NCBI RefSeq assembly: GCF_900155935.1 | Contig: NZ_FTLW01000002.1 | Coordinates: 558,001 to 622,000 of the forward strand | Reading direction: 5' to 3' | Origin: Solilutibacter tolerans | GTDB lineage: Bacteria; Pseudomonadota; Gammaproteobacteria; Xanthomonadales; Xanthomonadaceae | Length of the DNA: 64,000 nucleotides | Part shown: one piece after another, positions 18,584 through 28,286 of the stretch | Position numbering within the stretch: position 1 is the stretch's first letter | Layout of the letters: every line of letters begins with the position of its first letter | Made by a program: the position numbers and the translations under genes | Notes under the pieces: generated by a model | What the model saw: the letters and a program-made list of their open reading frames with translations, nothing else | Told to the model about the DNA's origin: nothing | The model's database searches: none

Positions 18584-21500
18584 TTTGCCGAAATTTGCGC
18601 ATCGCCAACGCTTGTGGGCGCTGCCCGGCATCGCGGCGATCGGACTATCGCCACTGGCCGGGCCACTGGCGCCGCTGGCAGTGCTGGTGGGCGTCGTGGG
18701 CTGCGGGCTGGCCGTGGCGCGCGGCCATGCCAGGCCGTCCTTTGTGGCCTTGGCCAGCCTGTGGTTGGCCGCCTTTCTGCTGGGCGGCCTGCTGCTTGGC
18801 TGGCCGCTGGCGAGGTTGGCCAACTCCGGCAGCCTGTCTTCCGCTTTGGCGGCTTCCACCGCGGCGGGCCTCACGCTGCTCGGTGCCTGGCGCAGCTGGC
18901 CGTTATGGTCGCGTGCCTTCTCCGGTGAGTTGGACACGCTGCAGGACTGGCGCCGGGTGATCGAGATTGATCCTGCGGCTTGGCGTGGTTTGAAGGTGGC
19001 GCTGCCGGTGACCGCGTTGGTGGCGGTTGGCATTGCGCTGGGCTGGCCGGAATTGTTGGCGATGTCGTGGCGTTGGGGCTTGGCCGCCTTGCTGGTGGTG
19101 CTCGCGGCGTGGCCGGTATTGCGAATAAAGCGAGAAAGCGCGCCCGAGCGCGTTGCACGCGCCGAAGCCGAGGCCAAAGCGGGCAAGAAAGCGCCTGGCA
19201 AAAAGAAAGAAGCCTCGGGCGAACGGCGCCTGCGCAATGCCGACCGCATCGAACTGGACGCGTTGTTTGCCGAGCAAGCAGCGGCATCGGTCAAACCCGT
19301 CAAGGCGGAAGTCGACACGGTCACATCGCACGACGCCGAGGTCGCATCCCAAGTCAGGCCGGCAAGCAACATCCCTGCAAGCAGCGAACCCACGCTGCTG
19401 ATACCCGCCGGCGAGCCCGAACCGATGACGCCCGCGCTGCGTTCGCCGGAAGACATCGCAGCTGCCAACGCCGCGCTGTACGCCGCGGCCCGCGCGGGCC
19501 GCGTCGAGCGCGCGCTGGCCTTGCTCGAAGAAGGCGCCGATCCGTTGTCCCCGCCGCCCGCGGGCGAGCGTGACCAACGCGGTCTGGCCCAGCTGGCTGT
19601 GGTCCTGCCTGACCTGCGCCTGCTACGTGAATTGATCCAGCGTGGCTTGCCCTTGGGCGCCGAGCCGGGTCGCTTGACGGCACTGCTCGCCGCGACCCGC
19701 GACAGCTGGCATGGCCGCCCTGAGGCGGTGATGACCCTGCTCGCCAACGGCGCGGACCCGCGTGCGCGCGACGCCGAAGGCAACACGCCACTGCATCATG
19801 CCGCGTGCAGTACCGATCCGGGTGTCGCCGCGTTGCTGCTGGATGCCGCCGCTGAGATCGACGCCATCAATGACGCGCGCCAATCGCCACTGGCGATGGC
19901 CTGTCTGGTGGGCAATTGGCGGCTAGCGAAATTCCTCTGCGAACGCGGTGCGCAGGCACATCCGGCGGGCGGTGACCCGGTGTTGCTGGCCGCCGCGGGT
20001 ACCGAGGAAGACGACCCGGTTGGCGTGCAGTACCTGCTGCGCCACAAGGCCGCGGTGAATGCTACCGGCGAAGGCGGACGCAGCGCCTTGCATCAGGCCG
20101 CGAGCGCGGGCCATGTCGCCATCGTACAGACCCTTCTGGATGCCGGCGCGGACGTGCGCAAGCGTGACGAGAACAGTCTGGATGCATGGCTCCTGGCGGC
20201 TCCTGCTGGACAAACAGGCGTGATGGAAGCCCTGCTCGAGGCAGGGGCGGATCTCGATGCCGTCGATGGTGAAGGTCGCGATGCCTTGATGCGCGCGCTG
20301 GATGACGGCCAAGCCAATGCGGCGCTTGCGCGCTGGCTGCGCGAGCGGGGCATGGATACGCAGCGATTGGATATCCATGGCCAGCGGGCGCTGGATCGCG
20401 CGGTGGCATCTGGCCGTTGGTCGCTGGTTGCGGCAATTGATCCCAACTACCCGCTGCCCACCGCGAATATCCATGCAGATGACGAGGTCGAAGTCGCGCG
20501 CCCGCCGATGCAACTGCTGAGCGAAGCGTTGGCTGCTGACGATGCGGCGTCCACTGCCCGCTTGGCCAAGCTCCTGTCAGCCGAAGAGTTGGGGCGTGCC
20601 CTGGTCGAAGCGGCATCGAATGATCCTTCGCGCATATCGATGTTGCTGCCGCACCACCCCCAGCTTGATGTGCGCGGCCCGCAAGGCGACACCGCGTTGT
20701 TCGTATTGATGGATAGCGCCGGTTTGCCCGAAGCGCGCAAGGCGATGACGCTGCTGCTGGCAGCCGGCGCAGCACCAGCCGGCCCTGCGGGGTTGGCACG
20801 CTATCTCGCCGCCTGTTTGGCGATGCGTGTCGCGCAGGACGAGGGCGCGCCGCTGGCCTTTGAAATGCTCTCGCGCGGCGCGGACGGATTCGGCGCGCAT
20901 GAAGGCGACCTCCCCTTGCTGCTGGCGATGCGGTTGGGCTGGTCGCGCCTTGCGGTACATCTGTTGGAGCTGGGCGCCGCCCCCAACCAAACCGATGCGC
21001 GCGGCCTGACTCCGCTGCATGTGGCGACGGCGCTCGGCATGCCTGAGCTGGTGCCGATACTGTTACGTTACGGCGCGCAACCAGCTTTGCGTGCAGGCGA
21101 TGGGCAAACCGCGCTCGGCGTGGCCTTGGCCAGTGGCAAGCGGGATCTGGCGGCGTGGCTGGACTGGCGTGGTTGGCCGCATCCGGGCCGTCGCTTGCAT
21201 GCACGTGACTTGGCTTCCGTCGCCATCCTGGGCGATGCCGATGCCGTGCAGCGCTTGCTGGACCTGGGGTTCGGTGTAAACACTCGGGACACACAAGGCT
21301 GCACCGCCTTGTTGCGTGCGGCAGGCGGTGGCCATGAAGCGGTGGTCGCGCGGTTGCTCGCGGCGGGCGCAGACACCGGTTTGGCGGCTGATAGTGGCGC
21401 CACGCCCTTGTCCGCAGCAGTCAGCATGCGACACATCGGTGTGCTGGATCGCCTGCTTTCAGCGGGCGTCGACTTGGATCAGCGGATGCCCGGTGGCGTG

Positions 21501-22064
21501 ACCGTACTGATGTTGGCAGCCGCGCTGGGACTGCCCGATGTCCTCTCACGCCTGCTGGCCGCAGGTGCGGATATCGATGCTGGTGATGTCGAGGGCCTCA
21601 AGCCCATGCACTGTGCCGCGCTGTTCGGCTTCTCGACCCGCGACCGCAGTCGCTTGCTCGCCTTGATCGATGCCTTGCACCTGGCGGGCGCGTCGGCGGA
21701 TGAAGCCATTCCGACCGGGCTCACGCCCTTGCTGCTGTTGCTCGGTGCGCGCGCCGAGCCTGGTACACCGTGTGACGAAGATGTGGTGATCGCCGGCATG
21801 GAGCGACTGCTGGAGGATGGCGCCACGTTGCCCGTGCAGGATCAACGCGGTTTCGGCGTACTCCACCTGGCGGCCTTGCATGGCCTTGGCAGGGTGGTGC
21901 GCGCGTTGCTTCAGGCGGGCGCAGATCCACATTTGCGTGATCGCCTCAATCGCACGCCTCGCGACATCGCCGCAATGCGCGGCTACATGGATGTCGCGGC
22001 GGAATTCGCCACCGATACACCTTCGCTGTCGATGGCACGTTTCCTGCGTGACGCCGAGCGTTAA
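18576..22064 (+). CDS. Large membrane-anchored ankyrin-repeat protein
   Basis: 1162 residues. The first 190 or so contain about five hydrophobic helices, so the protein sits in the inner membrane. A basic Lys/Ala-rich linker (about 190-220) follows, then a very long ankyrin solenoid with many copies of the GxTPLHxAAxxGHxxxVxxLLxAGAD consensus, for example GNTPLHHAACS, GRSALHQAASAGH, GLTPLHVATALGM and GFGVLHLAALHG. Such proteins bind other proteins; the partner is unknown. Translation is coupled to ycgL by an 8-nt overlap. Confidence 0.85.
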   Translation: MPDLPKFAHRQRLWALPGIAAIGLSPLAGPLAPLAVLVGVVGCGLAVARGHARPSFVALASLWLAAFLLGGLLLGWPLARLANSGSLSSALAASTAAGLTLLGAWRSWPLWSRAFSGELDTLQDWRRVIEIDPAAWRGLKVALPVTALVAVGIALGWPELLAMSWRWGLAALLVVLAAWPVLRIKRESAPERVARAEAEAKAGKKAPGKKKEASGERRLRNADRIELDALFAEQAAASVKPVKAEVDTVTSHDAEVASQVRPASNIPASSEPTLLIPAGEPEPMTPALRSPEDIAAANAALYAAARAGRVERALALLEEGADPLSPPPAGERDQRGLAQLAVVLPDLRLLRELIQRGLPLGAEPGRLTALLAATRDSWHGRPEAVMTLLANGADPRARDAEGNTPLHHAACSTDPGVAALLLDAAAEIDAINDARQSPLAMACLVGNWRLAKFLCERGAQAHPAGGDPVLLAAAGTEEDDPVGVQYLLRHKAAVNATGEGGRSALHQAASAGHVAIVQTLLDAGADVRKRDENSLDAWLLAAPAGQTGVMEALLEAGADLDAVDGEGRDALMRALDDGQANAALARWLRERGMDTQRLDIHGQRALDRAVASGRWSLVAAIDPNYPLPTANIHADDEVEVARPPMQLLSEALAADDAASTARLAKLLSAEELGRALVEAASNDPSRISMLLPHHPQLDVRGPQGDTALFVLMDSAGLPEARKAMTLLLAAGAAPAGPAGLARYLAACLAMRVAQDEGAPLAFEMLSRGADGFGAHEGDLPLLLAMRLGWSRLAVHLLELGAAPNQTDARGLTPLHVATALGMPELVPILLRYGAQPALRAGDGQTALGVALASGKRDLAAWLDWRGWPHPGRRLHARDLASVAILGDADAVQRLLDLGFGVNTRDTQGCTALLRAAGGGHEAVVARLLAAGADTGLAADSGATPLSAAVSMRHIGVLDRLLSAGVDLDQRMPGGVTVLMLAAALGLPDVLSRLLAAGADIDAGDVEGLKPMHCAALFGFSTRDRSRLLALIDALHLAGASADEAIPTGLTPLLLLLGARAEPGTPCDEDVVIAGMERLLEDGATLPVQDQRGFGVLHLAALHGLGRVVRALLQAGADPHLRDRLNRTPRDIAAMRGYMDVAAEFATDTPSLSMARFLRDAER

Positions 22065-22177
22065 CGTATTCAGAATATTGCCTCGGCATTCCGTATGCTG
22101 CACGCAAGAACCACGCTTTCACGGAACACTGTCTGTCCATCCATCGCCTGAAAACCGACTTCAGGTTCGCCGTCACC

Positions 22178-23125
22178 ATGGCCTTGGGTGCGGTCGGCAT
22201 CTTGTCGATTACCCCGTTCGCCGTTTGGCGCTGGCTGCGCCACGAATACTGGCTGGCAGGGCTTGATGCAGGCCTCTTGGCGGTGATCGCCATCGCGATG
22301 ATCTGGGCTTGGCGAGGCGGTCAGATCCGGCACATTGCCTATTTCGCCACGCTGCCGGTGTCGGCCTTTGCTGCCACCATCAGCTTGGTTTCGCCCGAGA
22401 GCGGCTATTACTGGATCTTCGTCGCCATCCTGACTAATGCGATGCTGTTGCCGCGCGCAGACATCGCCACATTGCTTTCGTTGGTGGTTGTGATCGTGAC
22501 CTTGCTGGTCGATTCGCCGCACTCGGTTTTCCAACACACCACTATCGTGGTGACACTGGTGATGACGATCTTGTTCTCCTACGTCTTCGCCACCCGCGCT
22601 GAGAATCAGCGGCGTGAGCTGGAGAATCTTGCCCTGAGTGATCCGCTCACTGGATTGGACAATCGTCGTGCCTTTGAAAACGCCATCGAGCAAGCCCTGC
22701 ACGAAGCTGCGGAGGGGAAACAAGTTTTCGGTTTGGCGTTGCTTGATCTTGATGGATTCAAAGAAATCAATGATGCGCACGGACATGAGGCGGGTGACGC
22801 CGTGCTGCGTGAGCTTTCGCGGTTGATCAGCGACTATCTGCGCGCCAGTGATCGCTTGTTTCGCATAGGCGGTGAGGAGTTCGTGCTGCTGTTACCGGGC
22901 GCCGATGTCGCGGGCATGCATGCGCGCATGGAAAACCTGCGTGCGCGCATCGAGTCCAATCTTCGCTGTCGTGGCGAGACGGTCACCGCCTCCATTGGTG
23001 CATCCGGTTGGCAGCAAGGCGACACTGCGACCACTTGGTTGATGCGTGCCGATGCGGCCATGTATCGTGCCAAAGGAAAGGGACGCAACCGGGTAGTCGT
23101 GCATGGGTTGTCAGCGTTGGCTTGA
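22178..23125 (+). CDS. Membrane diguanylate cyclase (GGDEF)
   Basis: A 315-residue protein with about five N-terminal membrane helices (residues 1-135), a short coiled linker (RAENQRRELENLALSDPLTGL) and a complete GGDEF domain: LLDLDGFKEINDAHGHEAGD, active-site GGEEF and TASIGAS. It should synthesise cyclic di-GMP. No EAL domain is present. The first helix seems to begin upstream of the ATG, but no ATG, GTG or TTG is found in frame there, so 22178 is kept. Confidence 0.87.
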   Translation: MALGAVGILSITPFAVWRWLRHEYWLAGLDAGLLAVIAIAMIWAWRGGQIRHIAYFATLPVSAFAATISLVSPESGYYWIFVAILTNAMLLPRADIATLLSLVVVIVTLLVDSPHSVFQHTTIVVTLVMTILFSYVFATRAENQRRELENLALSDPLTGLDNRRAFENAIEQALHEAAEGKQVFGLALLDLDGFKEINDAHGHEAGDAVLRELSRLISDYLRASDRLFRIGGEEFVLLLPGADVAGMHARMENLRARIESNLRCRGETVTASIGASGWQQGDTATTWLMRADAAMYRAKGKGRNRVVVHGLSALA

Positions 23126-23148
23126 TTGAACCTCGGGAGAAGCTAAGG

Positions 23149-24099
23149 ATGGGAAACGGAAAATTTCCGCTGGCGATGTTGATGCTGGCCTTGTCGGCGA
23201 TGAGCGTTGGTCAAGATGCCATGGCGCAAGCAGCCAAACCTGTGACTAACGGGGTCGAACTGACCAAGTCCGAATCGGTGCTGAGCATGCGCGTTGACGG
23301 GGAAATGGTCGTTTCACCGGATGGTCGAGTCACCGAGCATCGCATCACCACCGAACTGCCGGCAGAAGTGCTTTCCTTGATTGACAAGAACATGGCAGCG
23401 TGGCGTTTCGAGCCGGTCAAGGATCAACTGGGTAACCCCACGCACGCCAAGACGTACATGCGTCTTACCGTGGTTGCACGCAAGCAAGGCGACGGAAATT
23501 ACAGCGCACTGGTAGAGAATGCGCGATTCCATGATGGTGAGGGCAGGCGTGGCAAGTCCAAGTCAGACAAGCACGCACTGATCGATGGAAAATCGGGTGT
23601 CCGCCTGGTTTCGAAGCCGCGCATTGATTACCCGCCGTTGATGCTTGGCAACGATGTAAACGGTGCGGCATTGGCCCAGCTGCTGATTGCACCCGATGGC
23701 AGCGTCGAAGACGTGGTGATCGTGCAATCCGCGCTTTTCAACGCCAAAGGTGATGCAGACATATTGGACAAGGCGCGTGCAGAAATGGAGCGCAATGTCC
23801 TGAAGGCGATGAAGCGCACGCGTTACACGTTTGCTCCCGGGACAGACCTCTCGGAGATTCGCAATAGATTGGGAGTAATCCCGGTTTTCTTCCAGATGGT
23901 GGGCAAGAAAAACGATACGGATGCAGGCCGTCGCGCTGGCCAGTGGCGAATCGAAGAGCGAGGGCCACGTCGTGCCCCATTGTGGGAGGTGAAGGAGGGC
24001 ATCGAGCGCGTTGGCATCTCGGATGTGACGGGAGTCGAGGGCTTCCTGCCTTCCCGCTCCAGCAACCTCAAGCCGCTCTCGGGTGTGCCCACGCTTTGA
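23149..24099 (+). CDS. Secreted protein with TonB C-terminal-like domain
   Basis: A 316-residue exported protein: signal peptide with cleavage likely after DAMAQA, a repeat-like first domain (VVSPDGRVTEHRI ... AAWRFEPV), and a second domain with YPPLMLGNDVNGAALAQLLIAPDGSVEDVVIVQS ending in FAPG, which follows the TonB C-terminal domain pattern (conserved YPP, G-V-DV and R-F-P). The first domain looks like a degenerate copy of the same fold. There is no N-terminal membrane anchor like that of a true TonB. Start is supported by GGGAGA upstream. It lies 23 nt after the GGDEF gene and ends at a bidirectional terminator. Confidence 0.6.
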   Translation: MGNGKFPLAMLMLALSAMSVGQDAMAQAAKPVTNGVELTKSESVLSMRVDGEMVVSPDGRVTEHRITTELPAEVLSLIDKNMAAWRFEPVKDQLGNPTHAKTYMRLTVVARKQGDGNYSALVENARFHDGEGRRGKSKSDKHALIDGKSGVRLVSKPRIDYPPLMLGNDVNGAALAQLLIAPDGSVEDVVIVQSALFNAKGDADILDKARAEMERNVLKAMKRTRYTFAPGTDLSEIRNRLGVIPVFFQMVGKKNDTDAGRRAGQWRIEERGPRRAPLWEVKEGIERVGISDVTGVEGFLPSRSSNLKPLSGVPTL

Positions 24100-24120
24100 T
24101 CGAAGCAGCATCACCCAAAA

Positions 24121-24150
24121 AAAGCCCCGGACAACCGGGGCTTTTTCTTT
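24121..24150. terminator. Bidirectional intrinsic terminator between the TonB-C-like gene and rho
   Basis: The stem AAAGCCCCGG/CCGGGGCTTT with a 4-nt loop has a T-run on its right and an A-run on its left, so it works for both converging genes. Confidence 0.92.
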
Positions 24151-24168
24151 CATGGCAACAAACAGTAC

Positions 24169-25860
24169 TCAGCGCTTCATCGAAGCAAAGAACTCGTCGT
24201 TGGACTTGGTCTGCTTCATCTTGTCGAGCAGGAATTCCATCGCCGCGATCTCGTCCATCGGGTGGATGAGCTTGCGCAGGATCCAGATCTTCTGCAGCAG
24301 GTCGGGCTCGATGAGCAAATCCTCGCGACGCGTGCCGGACAGGTTCACGCCGATCGCCGGGTACACGCGCTTCTCGGTGATGCGGCGGTCCAGATGGATT
24401 TCGCTGTTGCCGGTGCCCTTGAACTCTTCGTAGATCACCTTGTCCATCGCGCTGCCGGTGTCGACCAACGCGGTGGCAATGATGGTGAGCGAGCCGCCTT
24501 CTTCGACATTACGCGCCGCACCGAAGAAACGCTTCGGGCGATGCATGGCGTTGGCGTCCACGCCGCCGGTCAACACCTTGCCGCTCGACGGCAGCACGTT
24601 GTTGTAGGCGCGGGCGAGGCGAGTGATGGAGTCCAGCAGGATCACCACGTCCTTCTTGTGCTCGACCAGGCGCTTGGCGCGTTCGATCACCATTTCGGCC
24701 ACCTGCACGTGGCGCGCGGCGGGCTCGTCGAAGGTGGACGAAATCACTTCGCCGCGCACCGTGCGCTGCATTTCGGTGACCTCTTCCGGGCGCTCGTCGA
24801 TGAGCAGCACGATCAAATGCACTTCCGGGTGGTTGGTCGTGATCGCGGTGGCGATCTGCTGCATCATCATCGTCTTGCCGGCCTTGGGCGGCGACACGAT
24901 CAGCGAACGCTGGCCCTTGCCCTGCGGCGCCATCAAGTCGAGGATGCGGCCGCTGATGTCTTCGCTTGAACCATCGCCACGCTCCAGCTTGAAGCGCTTG
25001 CGCGGGAACAGCGGGGTCAGGTTCTCGAACAATGCCTTGTTCTTCGAGGCTTCGATCGGCTCGCCATTGATGGTGTCGACGATGTTCAGCGCGAAGTAGC
25101 GCTCGCCATCTTTCGGCCAGCGGATGCGGCCGGAGATGTGATCGCCGGTGCGCAGGTTGAAGCGGCGGATCTGGCTGGGTGAAATGTAGGTGTCGTCCGG
25201 GCCAGCCAGGTACGAGGCCTCGGCCGCACGCAGGAAGCCGAAGCCGTCCGGCAGGATTTCCAGCACGCCGTCGGCGGCCACGCCTTCGCCATGACGGGTC
25301 AGCACCTTCAAGATGCCGAAGATGATGTCCTGCTTGCGCGCGCGGGCGACGCCTTCGCTGATCTGCAGTTGCTCGGCGATGTCGAGCAATTTCGGCGCAG
25401 GCATGCGCTTGAGATCACCCAGCGAGTAGGTCGGGAAGCCTTCCGGCACCTGCGGATGCGGGCGCGGCTCGAAGTTCTCTTGCTGGCCGTTGTCGTCCGG
25501 GAAGCCGTGGTTGCGGTCGCGGTTGCGATCGCGCCGGTTTTTGAAACGGTCGCGGCGGTTGTTGTTGCGCGGGCCGTTGTGGTCGCGGTTCTGGTAGTGG
25601 CCGCCTTCCTGCTGCTGCGTGTTTGCGCTTTCAGGGGCTTGCTGGCCTTGGCTCCCTTCGCTCGCCTGGGGCGGCGTAGCAGGTTCTGCGGGCGGCGGCG
25701 GAGCGGCGGGCGCTTCTTTTACCGGAGGCGCGCTGGGTGCGGGCGATTCGGTCGATGCCGCCGGCGTAGCCGCGCTGGTATCGGCTTCGGGACGTGCTTT
25801 GGGCGGACGGCCGCGGCGTTTGGGCGCGGGGGCCTCGGGGGTTTGGGTGTCGTCGGACAA
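24169..25860 (-). CDS. rho: Transcription termination factor Rho with long N-terminal extension
   Basis: 563 residues against about 419 in E. coli. The conserved Rho core starts near residue 145 ([19 protein letters not shown]) with the cold-shock RNA-binding domain ([14 protein letters not shown]), then the ATPase with P-loop [21 protein letters not shown], the R-loop [10 protein letters not shown] and [19 protein letters not shown]. It is the hexameric RNA helicase that ends transcription. The extra 145 residues are low complexity: an AT-hook-like KRRGRPPK (14-21), a Pro/Ala/Glu tract, then an Arg/Asn/Asp-rich tract. It lies downstream of trxA, as in E. coli, with a predicted promoter of its own. 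Confidence 0.95.
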   Translation of the reverse strand: MSDDTQTPEAPAPKRRGRPPKARPEADTSAATPAASTESPAPSAPPVKEAPAAPPPPAEPATPPQASEGSQGQQAPESANTQQQEGGHYQNRDHNGPRNNNRRDRFKNRRDRNRDRNHGFPDDNGQQENFEPRPHPQVPEGFPTYSLGDLKRMPAPKLLDIAEQLQISEGVARARKQDIIFGILKVLTRHGEGVAADGVLEILPDGFGFLRAAEASYLAGPDDTYISPSQIRRFNLRTGDHISGRIRWPKDGERYFALNIVDTINGEPIEASKNKALFENLTPLFPRKRFKLERGDGSSEDISGRILDLMAPQGKGQRSLIVSPPKAGKTMMMQQIATAITTNHPEVHLIVLLIDERPEEVTEMQRTVRGEVISSTFDEPAARHVQVAEMVIERAKRLVEHKKDVVILLDSITRLARAYNNVLPSSGKVLTGGVDANAMHRPKRFFGAARNVEEGGSLTIIATALVDTGSAMDKVIYEEFKGTGNSEIHLDRRITEKRVYPAIGVNLSGTRREDLLIEPDLLQKIWILRKLIHPMDEIAAMEFLLDKMKQTKSNDEFFASMKR

Positions 25861-25976
25861 GCGGGAAATCCTCGCAATGGCGAGCGCCCGGCATTCGGTA
25901 GGCGGGGCGTCTTGGGGAGTGAATCAGAAGGGTGCGGCGGGATTGGCCTGCTGGGCAGGAAGCGCCGGACACCCTG

Positions 25977-26005
25977 AAATTAGCACCGCTGAGGCGGCGT
26001 AGCAA
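25977..26005 (-). promoter_or_regulatory. Predicted rho promoter
   Basis: On the minus strand TTGCTA (26005-26000) and TAATTT (25982-25977) are separated by exactly 17 bp. Transcription from here would give a leader of about 110 nt before the rho start, long enough for the autogenous control known for rho in other bacteria. Confidence 0.45.
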
Positions 26006-26018
26006 GCGTTTGGGGTTT

Positions 26019-26043
26019 CGGCGGCCGCATTGCACGGCCGCCG
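26019..26043 (-). other. Strong GC hairpin after trxA, without a T-run
   Basis: CGGCGGCCG and CGGCCGCCG form a perfect 9-bp stem with a 7-nt loop, 14 nt after the trxA stop codon. No T-run follows on either strand, so it is more likely an RNA-stabilising or partial-termination element than a full intrinsic terminator. Confidence 0.5.
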
Positions 26044-26056
26044 TACAGCTTTCGGG

Positions 26057-26383
26057 TCAGAGCACCTGGTCGATCAATTGCGCCAATTGCGGCTTGCCGA
26101 CGGCGCCCACCTGGGTCGCCTGGACCTGGCCGTTCTTGAACATCAATAGCATCGGGATCGAGCGCACGTGGTACTTCAGCGCGGTGGCCTGGTTCTGGTC
26201 GATGTCGACCTTCACCACTTTCGCCTTGCCGGCGTACTCGGTGGCCAACTGGTCCAGTGACGGCGCGATCATGCGGCAGGGGCCGCACCAGGGCGCCCAG
26301 AAATCCACCAGCACCGGGACGTCGGATTCCAGCACTTGCTGGGTGAAGTCGGCATCGGTGGCGTGGAAGACGTTGTCGCTCAT
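26057..26383 (-). CDS. trxA: Thioredoxin
   Basis: A 108-residue cytoplasmic thiol-disulfide reductase with the active site WCGPC in [15 protein letters not shown] and the cis-proline loop RSIPMLLMF. It has the same length as E. coli TrxA. The start at 26383 has GGAG 6 nt upstream; a longer frame to 26458 does not. It is divergent from rhlB and upstream of rho, which matches the E. coli order. Confidence 0.96.
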   Translation of the reverse strand: MSDNVFHATDADFTQQVLESDVPVLVDFWAPWCGPCRMIAPSLDQLATEYAGKAKVVKVDIDQNQATALKYHVRSIPMLLMFKNGQVQATQVGAVGKPQLAQLIDQVL

Positions 26384-26536
26384 GGTGGCTCCAAATGGGT
26401 GGGAGGGGGCGTGCCTTGCTAAACTGGGGCGTTTCCGGGCGGTTTCAACCCCGCCCAATGCCCGCGCAGCACTGCCTGAAGTCTGCGGCGCGCCTCCCTG
26501 ACTTGCAAGCGCGTGTTGCGCCGGCCTACTGAATAC

Positions 26537-28219
26537 ATGTCTGACAAACCCCTTACCGACGTACCTTTTTCCTCATTCGACCTGCACCCGAGCCTGTTGG
26601 CCGGGCTGGAAGCCGCCGGGTTCTCCCGCTGCACGCCGATCCAGGCGATGACCTTGCCGGTCGCCTTGGCGGGCCGAGATGTCGCTGGCCAGGCGCAGAC
26701 GGGCACCGGCAAGACGCTGGCCTTCCTGATCGCGGCCATCAATCGCCTGCTGACCCGGCCGGCACTGGCCGAGCGCAATCCGGAGGACCCGCGCTGTCTG
26801 ATCCTGGCACCGACGCGTGAGCTCGCCATCCAGATCCACAAGGATGCGATGAAGTTCGCGTCCGACCTCGGCCTCAAGATCGCGCTCGTCTATGGCGGCG
26901 TGGACTACGACAAGCAGCGCGCGCAGTTGCAGGCCGGTGCGGACATCATCATCGCCACGCCCGGTCGCTTGATCGATTACGTCAAGCAGCACAAGGTCGT
27001 CAGCCTGCACGCCTGCGAGGTCTGCATCCTGGACGAGGCCGATCGCATGTTCGATCTCGGCTTCATCAAGGACATCCGCTTCCTGCTGCGCCGCATGCCG
27101 GTGCGCACTGAGCGACAGACGTTGCTGTTCAGCGCCACCCTCAGCCACCGCGTGCTGGAGCTGGCCTACGAGCACATGAATGAGCCGGAGAAGCTGGTGG
27201 TCGAAGCGGAAACGGTCACTGCCGCACGCGTACGCCAGGTGCTGTATTACCCGGCGGACGAAGAAAAGTTGCCGTTGCTGCTGGGCTTGCTCTCGCGCAG
27301 CGAAGGCGCACGCACGATGGTCTTCGTCAACACCAAGGCCTTCGTCGAGCGCGTTGCGCGTGCGCTGGAGAAAGCCGGCTATCGCGTCGGTGTGCTCAGC
27401 GGCGACGTGCCGCAGAAGAAGCGCGAATCGCTGCTGAAGAAATTCCAGGCTGGTCAATTGGAACTTTTGGTCGCCACTGACGTTGCTGCGCGTGGCCTGC
27501 ACATCGATGGCGTGTCGCATGTCTTCAACTACGACCTGCCGTTCGATGCCGAGGATTACGTGCATCGCATCGGCCGCACGGCGCGCCTGGGCGCGGAAGG
27601 CGACGCGATCAGCTTTGCCTGCGAACGGTATGCGATGTCGCTTCCCGATATCGAGGCCTACATCGAACAAAAAATCCCGTCCGAGCCGGTGACGCAGGAG
27701 CTCCTCACCGCTTTGCCGCGCGCCCCCAAGCCGCAGGTGGAAGCCGTGGCCGAGGAGGGCGAAAGCATCGGCGAAATCTTCAAGGAAGCACGCGAAGCCC
27801 GCGCCGCCGAAGACGCCAAGCGTGGTGGCGGTCGCGGCGAGCGTTCCGGCTCGGGTGGCCGCGGCAGTCGCGGTCCGCGCAAGCAAGGCGAGGGCAGTGG
27901 CGGCGAGCGTCGCCGTCGTGGCCCGCGCCCGGATCGCCCGGACACAGGCAATGCCGATGCCGCATCGCCCAACCCCGTGCAGGCCGCCGACGCCGACAAG
28001 GCCCCGCGCAAGCGTCGCCGTCGCCGTCGCGGCAAGCCGGTCGATGGCGCAGCTGCGGGTAACAGCGCCAACACGCAGACGATCGCGCAGGCCAAGCGCA
28101 CGCCGGACGTGCCGGCAGCCAAGGTCGCTACGCCCGCAGGCGAAAAGGGCTCGTTGTTGTCGCGCATTGGCCGCGGACTGAAATCGTTGGTCACGCGCGG
28201 GCCGTCGCGCACGCACTGA
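26537..28219 (+). CDS. rhlB: DEAD-box ATP-dependent RNA helicase RhlB
   Basis: A 560-residue helicase. The motifs are in order: Q motif with [37 protein letters not shown] in [27 protein letters not shown] and [10 protein letters not shown]. In E. coli RhlB is part of the RNA degradosome. The C-terminus (from about residue 430) is a long disordered Gly/Arg- and Lys/Arg-rich tail that probably binds RNA, longer than in E. coli RhlB (421 residues). The start at 26537 ([14 protein letters not shown]) follows the family. Adjacency to trxA-rho supports the RhlB rather than RhlE assignment. Confidence 0.92.
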   Translation: MSDKPLTDVPFSSFDLHPSLLAGLEAAGFSRCTPIQAMTLPVALAGRDVAGQAQTGTGKTLAFLIAAINRLLTRPALAERNPEDPRCLILAPTRELAIQIHKDAMKFASDLGLKIALVYGGVDYDKQRAQLQAGADIIIATPGRLIDYVKQHKVVSLHACEVCILDEADRMFDLGFIKDIRFLLRRMPVRTERQTLLFSATLSHRVLELAYEHMNEPEKLVVEAETVTAARVRQVLYYPADEEKLPLLLGLLSRSEGARTMVFVNTKAFVERVARALEKAGYRVGVLSGDVPQKKRESLLKKFQAGQLELLVATDVAARGLHIDGVSHVFNYDLPFDAEDYVHRIGRTARLGAEGDAISFACERYAMSLPDIEAYIEQKIPSEPVTQELLTALPRAPKPQVEAVAEEGESIGEIFKEAREARAAEDAKRGGGRGERSGSGGRGSRGPRKQGEGSGGERRRRGPRPDRPDTGNADAASPNPVQAADADKAPRKRRRRRRGKPVDGAAAGNSANTQTIAQAKRTPDVPAAKVATPAGEKGSLLSRIGRGLKSLVTRGPSRTH

Positions 28220-28274
28220 TCCGGGTTGCGACGGCGGGCACGTGCCGCGCCGTCGATAACCGGCCCGGCGCAGG

Positions 28275-28280
28275 CATAAT
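28275..28280 (+). promoter_or_regulatory. Predicted leaderless -10 element of ftsE
   Basis: CATAAT is followed by 6 nt (cagcgc) and the ATG at 28287. There is no Shine-Dalgarno sequence. A hairpin-forming CGACGGCG...CGCCGTCG lies just upstream, after rhlB. Confidence 0.5.
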
Positions 28281-28286
28281 CAGCGC

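Noticed and set aside
19000-22000. DNA repeats in the ankyrin gene as a mobile or CRISPR-like array
   Set aside because: The repetition is at protein level with about 33-residue ankyrin periods and divergent DNA; there are no identical spaced repeats.
26573-28216. 547-residue minus-strand frame opposite rhlB
   Set aside because: Shadow of rhlB; composition is atypical and there are no motifs.
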